Assembly: GCA_030018575.1 (NCBI GenBank)
Contig: JASEIA010000071.1
Coordinates: forward strand, 1-7,799
Direction: 5' to 3'
Source: Nanobdellota archaeon
GTDB taxonomy: Archaea > Nanobdellota > Nanobdellia > SCGC-AAA011-G17 > GW2011-AR17
DNA: 7,799 bases
Part shown: piece by piece, positions 4,842 to 7,799 of the stretch
Numbering within the stretch: the stretch's first letter is position 1
How the letters are laid out: every line of letters starts with the position of its first letter
Notes under the pieces: generated by a model
Seen by the model: only the letters and a program-made list of their open reading frames with translations
Database searches by the model: none
What the model was told of the DNA's origin: nothing
Position numbers and translations under genes: made by a program

Positions 4842-5915
4842 CTAATCAAATTCCATCTCATCAAGATATTGTGTATTAATGATTACTTTAAACCTATTTT
4901 GTCTTGATTCTGCTTCTAAATTCTCTAAGAAATTTTTCTCCTTAAGTGTCAATTCTGATATTTTAAAGTTTTTAGCCGTTAATTTTAATACAGGCATTTT
5001 ATTATACTCCTTATTGTCTATCCTTACATTTTCCAAACTCGTAAAAAGTGTCATTTTGAGCAAACCATCTTTTATATCTGCTTCTGAGGGTAATTTTGAC
5101 CTTTTGCTATTCTTAGCTTCGATCAAGAATAATGTTCTGTTATCTATTTCAGTTTCATCTGCAGTTAAAAAATATTCTCCACCAAGATGATTACATATTG
5201 TAATTGTTGCTTTTGAGCCGGAAACTTGTTCTTTAGGCTGAGTAGTCATACTCTCTCTTTTTTGAGCTTTGGCAGCCAGGTCTCTTGAAAAACGTATAAA
5301 CGTTTCTCTGTCTGCCATTATCTTATACAACCTTTTTTCGGCTAACTCTTTAGAATGGGTTTTTATTCCTAATTGTTTTGAAATTTGTTCATAGGCATAT
5401 AATGCTTTTTTTCCTATTTCTACTATATGGTCTGCCTGAGCCATATTCCACATCAAAGGCGAAGATTTATAGTCTTTTAGTTTTTTAATTTGATTTCTAA
5501 TAAAAGGTATGTCAAATCGCTGGTCCGTAATTTTTGTTGGGTGCCTTTTATTAATGCTCGCCGAAGAATAGTATGCAATAATAATGTGGATATTTAATAG
5601 GCTCATAAGGGAGATAGTGTCCCATTGTAAATAATCTCTATCCCCTCTGCCTTCGTCTTTTAAAACAGGGATAATCGTAACTATTTTTCCACTAAAATTC
5701 ATACAATCATATATTCTGGCATAGGGATAAGAACGCGTTCTTTTTGCAGAAACCCACCGACTAACAGCAAATGTGTTTTTATCATCCACCTTCAAGAAGA
5801 ATGCACCATCTTTGGCTAAAGCTTTGTCTATCTCTTTAAGGCTGTATTCTTCTAATTTTTTGCAAAGATATGCTTTATATGTAATCCCCTTAAGAATGTC
5901 TGCAGATATGTGCAT
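4842..5915 (-). CDS. Putative type II restriction endonuclease paired with the D12 methyltransferase
   Basis: A 357-aa protein starting 5 nt after the methyltransferase stop. Position beside a Dam-like methylase suggests the cognate restriction enzyme. The strongest sequence support is TEIDNRTLFLIEAKNSK at about 255-271, where D258 and E266-A-K268 fit the D-(x)n-(E)xK core of PD-(D/E)xK nucleases; E247 or E254 could be the upstream acidic residue. The N-terminal half has a distinctive block, SAKRTRSYPYARIYD (56-70) followed by IIPVLKDEGRGDRDYLQWDT (81-100) and a hydrophobic stretch LLNIHIIIAYY (106-116), which I cannot tie to a named family. A polar linker (about 213-236) separates it from the nuclease region. 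It is cytosolic, with no signal peptide. The start ATG overlaps no other signal, and expression probably depends on coupling to the methyltransferase gene. Nuclease activity and recognition site are inferred, not shown. Confidence 0.68.
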   Translation of the reverse strand: MHISADILKGITYKAYLCKKLEEYSLKEIDKALAKDGAFFLKVDDKNTFAVSRWVSAKRTRSYPYARIYDCMNFSGKIVTIIPVLKDEGRGDRDYLQWDTISLMSLLNIHIIIAYYSSASINKRHPTKITDQRFDIPFIRNQIKKLKDYKSSPLMWNMAQADHIVEIGKKALYAYEQISKQLGIKTHSKELAEKRLYKIMADRETFIRFSRDLAAKAQKRESMTTQPKEQVSGSKATITICNHLGGEYFLTADETEIDNRTLFLIEAKNSKRSKLPSEADIKDGLLKMTLFTSLENVRIDNKEYNKMPVLKLTAKNFKISELTLKEKNFLENLEAESRQNRFKVIINTQYLDEMEFD

Positions 5916-5920
5916 ATTAC

Positions 5921-6781
5921 CTAGGTTTCCTCCCCTGCTATTAAGCTTTTTGTAGGCTTTAACGAAGAAATGTTATAATTTGATATAAACAATTCTTTGC
6001 CTTTTGCGGCAGTTTTTTGTTTGTAATTGTTCATCCCATATTGCAATTCCCATTCATAAATATTCGCAAATGAGAATAACCGCCTTATCTCAGGTGAATC
6101 ATCATAGGTTATTAACCATTTATGATTGCATGTCCTCATAACTTTTGCAAAACGCTTATGGTCAAACGTGAAATGTAGCACTCCTTCTTTGCCATAAAGC
6201 CTAGATTTCATTGTTGAATAATATGGGGGGTCTAGAAATATAAATACCTTTTTCCCTTCTGAATTGACAACTTTTTCATAATCTTCGCAAGTAATTTTGG
6301 TATCGGCTAATATACTATTAGCTAATTCTAATCGTTTAATCGATGAATCTGTAAATCTTGCTTTAAATGCACCTTCTGAATAACCGCCTGATTCAGCAAG
6401 ACCCGAAAAAGTAATTCTGTTTAAGATAAAGAAACGTGTTGCGCTATCTAATTCGGACATTTCTTTTGTTAAAAGAAAGCTATGTAACTCTTTGCCTGAT
6501 CTGAATTTAGATTTAAAATTTATGATATTATTTGTCAAGTTATATACCTCCATTTGGCAATATTTCCAAAAAGAAAATAATTGGATGTTTACATCATTAA
6601 TCCAAAATATCTTTTGCTGGTTTAATTGTTTTAATGCAAAAAATACTGAGCCCCCGCCAACCATCGGCTCCCTGAATTCGTCAAAATCAGGCACAAGAGG
6701 CAGTATTTGTTTTAAGGCTCTAGACTTTCCTCCGGGGTACCTTAATGGACTCTTAATCTTAGGGATAACAACCTCTTTCAT
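5921..6781 (-). CDS. DNA adenine methyltransferase, D12 class (Dam-like)
   Basis: A 286-aa N6-adenine DNA methyltransferase that uses S-adenosylmethionine. The motif order is that of the alpha (D12) class: RYPGGK (14-19, motif X region), EPMVGGGSVFF (38-48, motif I, cofactor binding), a target-recognition region with ILNRITFSGLAESGGYS (119-135) and FTDSSIKRLELA (143-154), and then FLDPPYYS (182-189), whose DPPY at 184-187 is the catalytic motif IV. KWLITYDDSPEIRRLF (221-236) is the later family block. All key motifs are intact and length is normal, so it is probably active. It is the first gene of a three-gene operon; the nuclease follows after 5 nt. The ATG at 6781 lies about 27 bp from a TATA box, so the mRNA is probably leaderless. 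The recognition sequence cannot be read from the protein. The gene is notably AT-rich compared with the PAN gene. Confidence 0.93.
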   Translation of the reverse strand: MKEVVIPKIKSPLRYPGGKSRALKQILPLVPDFDEFREPMVGGGSVFFALKQLNQQKIFWINDVNIQLFSFWKYCQMEVYNLTNNIINFKSKFRSGKELHSFLLTKEMSELDSATRFFILNRITFSGLAESGGYSEGAFKARFTDSSIKRLELANSILADTKITCEDYEKVVNSEGKKVFIFLDPPYYSTMKSRLYGKEGVLHFTFDHKRFAKVMRTCNHKWLITYDDSPEIRRLFSFANIYEWELQYGMNNYKQKTAAKGKELFISNYNISSLKPTKSLIAGEET

Positions 6782-6802
6782 GAAGAATCAACAATTAAAT
6801 GA

Positions 6803-6833
6803 CTTATTTAAACCTTGTGCCTATTTGGCAAAT
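6803..6833 (-). promoter_or_regulatory. Promoter and possible operator of the restriction-modification operon
   Basis: Minus-strand TTTAAATAAG (6812-6803) is the TATA box; spacing puts the transcript start at about 6782, next to the ATG. About 10 bp further upstream the odd palindrome ATTTGGCAAAT (6823-6833) is perfect around a central G. It is placed where an activator or TFB-blocking repressor could bind, but no regulator gene is visible. Confidence 0.5.
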
Positions 6834-6914
6834 GGCAAGTGGTTCATATATTTTCAAATATTCTGAAAAGATTTCAATAAATGCAGAAATAAATGTTTTC
6901 GCCTCGTGAAACTT

Positions 6915-6940
6915 ATTAAAATAATGCTCAACCAAAACAA
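6915..6940 (-). terminator. T-rich stretch downstream of tyrS
   Basis: Past the tyrS stop (6971) the minus strand carries TTGTTTT (6940-6934) and ATTATTTTAAT (6925-6915). Such oligo-T runs can end archaeal transcription. No strong hairpin precedes them. The rest of 6782-6970 holds no coding frame I can support. Confidence 0.3.
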
Positions 6941-6970
6941 TTATCAACTTCACGCCTGACGGCTGGCTTT

Positions 6971-7799
6971 CTAATTCCCGTAAGCCTCTAAATGAAGCCG
7001 GTGGATTTCCTTGCTGTCCCTGAAATTCTTTAGAAGATTGTTTATTTCCTTTGCAACTGCGTTCTTCAGGTCCAAGGGATGCAGCTTCTTTGCAACAAAA
7101 TCATCTTCAACTGCCTGATATGTTTCGTAAACCAAATTTCCGCCGTACTTCTCAGGCCTTTCAACGACAAACTTCTCGCCCTTGTCTGTTTTCATAACAA
7201 AAATAAGGTACTGCAATAAAGCCATTATCCCGTTGTTTGCATCCCCTGCAACGCATTCTGCATTGTTTACTTTTGATTTTACTTTTACCTCATCATCAAG
7301 TAAATCAATCTTGCTTGACTCAATGCTTGAGCTCATCTTGACGCCGACAAGCCCGCGTATTAGCGGATTCATTAATTCAATTCTTGGCTTGTATCCAATC
7401 TTTGGCAGCTGCTCCCTTGCATAAACCATGATTTTTCTCTGGTCCATGCCGCCGAACTGCATGTCCACCTTGAGATATTCCTCATCCAAAGCCTGCATCA
7501 GCGGATAGATTAATCCTGAAAGCTTTGGGTTATCTCCAAGCTTTACAACCTCTGACGCCGCCTTTGTGCAGTCATGAACAGAGCTTATTGTGCTGAGCTT
7601 AAGAAGGTCATGGAAATATTTCTGGTTAAGCTGCAGCTCGCTTCCCTTGACAAATTCCAGCTTTTTTATGTCAACGCCTATTGTTTTCAGGATTGTGACT
7701 ATTGCTGCCTTGTAATACAAGTATCTTTTTTCAAGTATTTCCCATGAAACTCCGTCCAAAGCAGCGTGCAGGTCTGCAAGAAGTATTTTTACTTTCAAT
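6971..7799 (-). CDS. tyrS: Tyrosyl-tRNA synthetase, archaeal type (N-terminus beyond the window)
   Basis: The frame is open to the right edge. The first complete codon there is TTG and lies inside a conserved strand, so this is not the start; the HIGH-motif region lies outside. The visible 275 residues match archaeal/eukaryal class I TyrRS: KILLADLHAALDG (4-16), IYPLMQALDEEYLKVD (97-112), GGMDQRK (116-122) and the KMSKS-equivalent KMSSS at 154-158. Residues aligning with the Methanocaldococcus jannaschii tyrosine-binding Y151, Q155, D158 and Q173 are Y98, Q102, D105 and Q120. The C-terminal part KKLHPLDLKNAVAKEINNLL is the usual anticodon-side end. It charges tRNA-Tyr in the cytosol. The gene is more GC-rich than the neighbouring restriction-modification operon and ends 189 bp from it, so it is likely a chromosomal housekeeping anchor. 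No truncation is evident in the part seen. Confidence 0.95.
   Translation of the reverse strand, partial: LKVKILLADLHAALDGVSWEILEKRYLYYKAAIVTILKTIGVDIKKLEFVKGSELQLNQKYFHDLLKLSTISSVHDCTKAASEVVKLGDNPKLSGLIYPLMQALDEEYLKVDMQFGGMDQRKIMVYAREQLPKIGYKPRIELMNPLIRGLVGVKMSSSIESSKIDLLDDEVKVKSKVNNAECVAGDANNGIMALLQYLIFVMKTDKGEKFVVERPEKYGGNLVYETYQAVEDDFVAKKLHPLDLKNAVAKEINNLLKNFRDSKEIHRLHLEAYGN

Noticed and set aside
6492..6866. Plus-strand 124-codon frame
   Set aside because: Mostly antisense to the methyltransferase N-terminus, including its motif I, and no family pattern is visible.
1..7799. CRISPR array, rRNA gene, integrase or attachment site
   Set aside because: No regularly spaced repeats, no conserved rRNA sequence, no complete tRNA and no recombinase were found in reading both strands.

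Overview
The window is archaeal. It carries a proteasome-activating-nucleotidase-type AAA ATPase, an archaeal-type tyrosyl-tRNA synthetase and a ThpR/LigT RNA 2',3'-cyclic phosphodiesterase. Upstream regions have TATA boxes of the form TTTATA/TATAAG about 25 bp before plausible transcript starts, GGTGAT or GAGGTG ribosome-binding sites, and several genes that look leaderless. The small, compact mix of housekeeping and accessory genes would fit a DPANN-type genome (for example a Woesearchaeota/Pacearchaeota relative), but that is inference; nothing in the window fixes the taxon.

Left part (1-1500): the N-terminal end of an IS1634/IS4-type transposase runs off the left edge on the minus strand. 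A 295-bp intergenic region follows, with two candidate promoters for a plus-strand Bro-N (prophage antirepressor-like) gene that ends in a hairpin and T-rich stretch. Both genes belong to the mobile/viral pool.

Middle part (1568-4528): a minus-strand thpR gene is divergent from a plus-strand YunG-family gene that is broken by an apparent one-base deletion. Next come a minus-strand four-helix membrane protein and the minus-strand PAN-like ATPase. The membrane-protein leader holds a compact cluster of three hairpins that also encodes a 37-aa upstream ORF with its own ribosome-binding site; it looks like an inserted palindromic repeat. Similar G/T-rich sequence follows the stop codons of the membrane-protein and PAN genes.

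Right part (4600-6781): a three-gene minus-strand operon encodes a D12-class (Dam-like) adenine methyltransferase, a putative PD-(D/E)xK restriction endonuclease I cannot assign to a named family, and a strongly acidic 57-aa protein. A hairpin plus T tract follows. The operon has its own TATA box and no upstream gene on the same transcript. It is visibly richer in A+T than the PAN and tyrS genes, which suggests horizontal acquisition. The window ends inside tyrS, whose N-terminus lies beyond the right edge.

The items most worth following are the restriction-modification operon with its small acidic third gene, and the three-hairpin/uORF leader.
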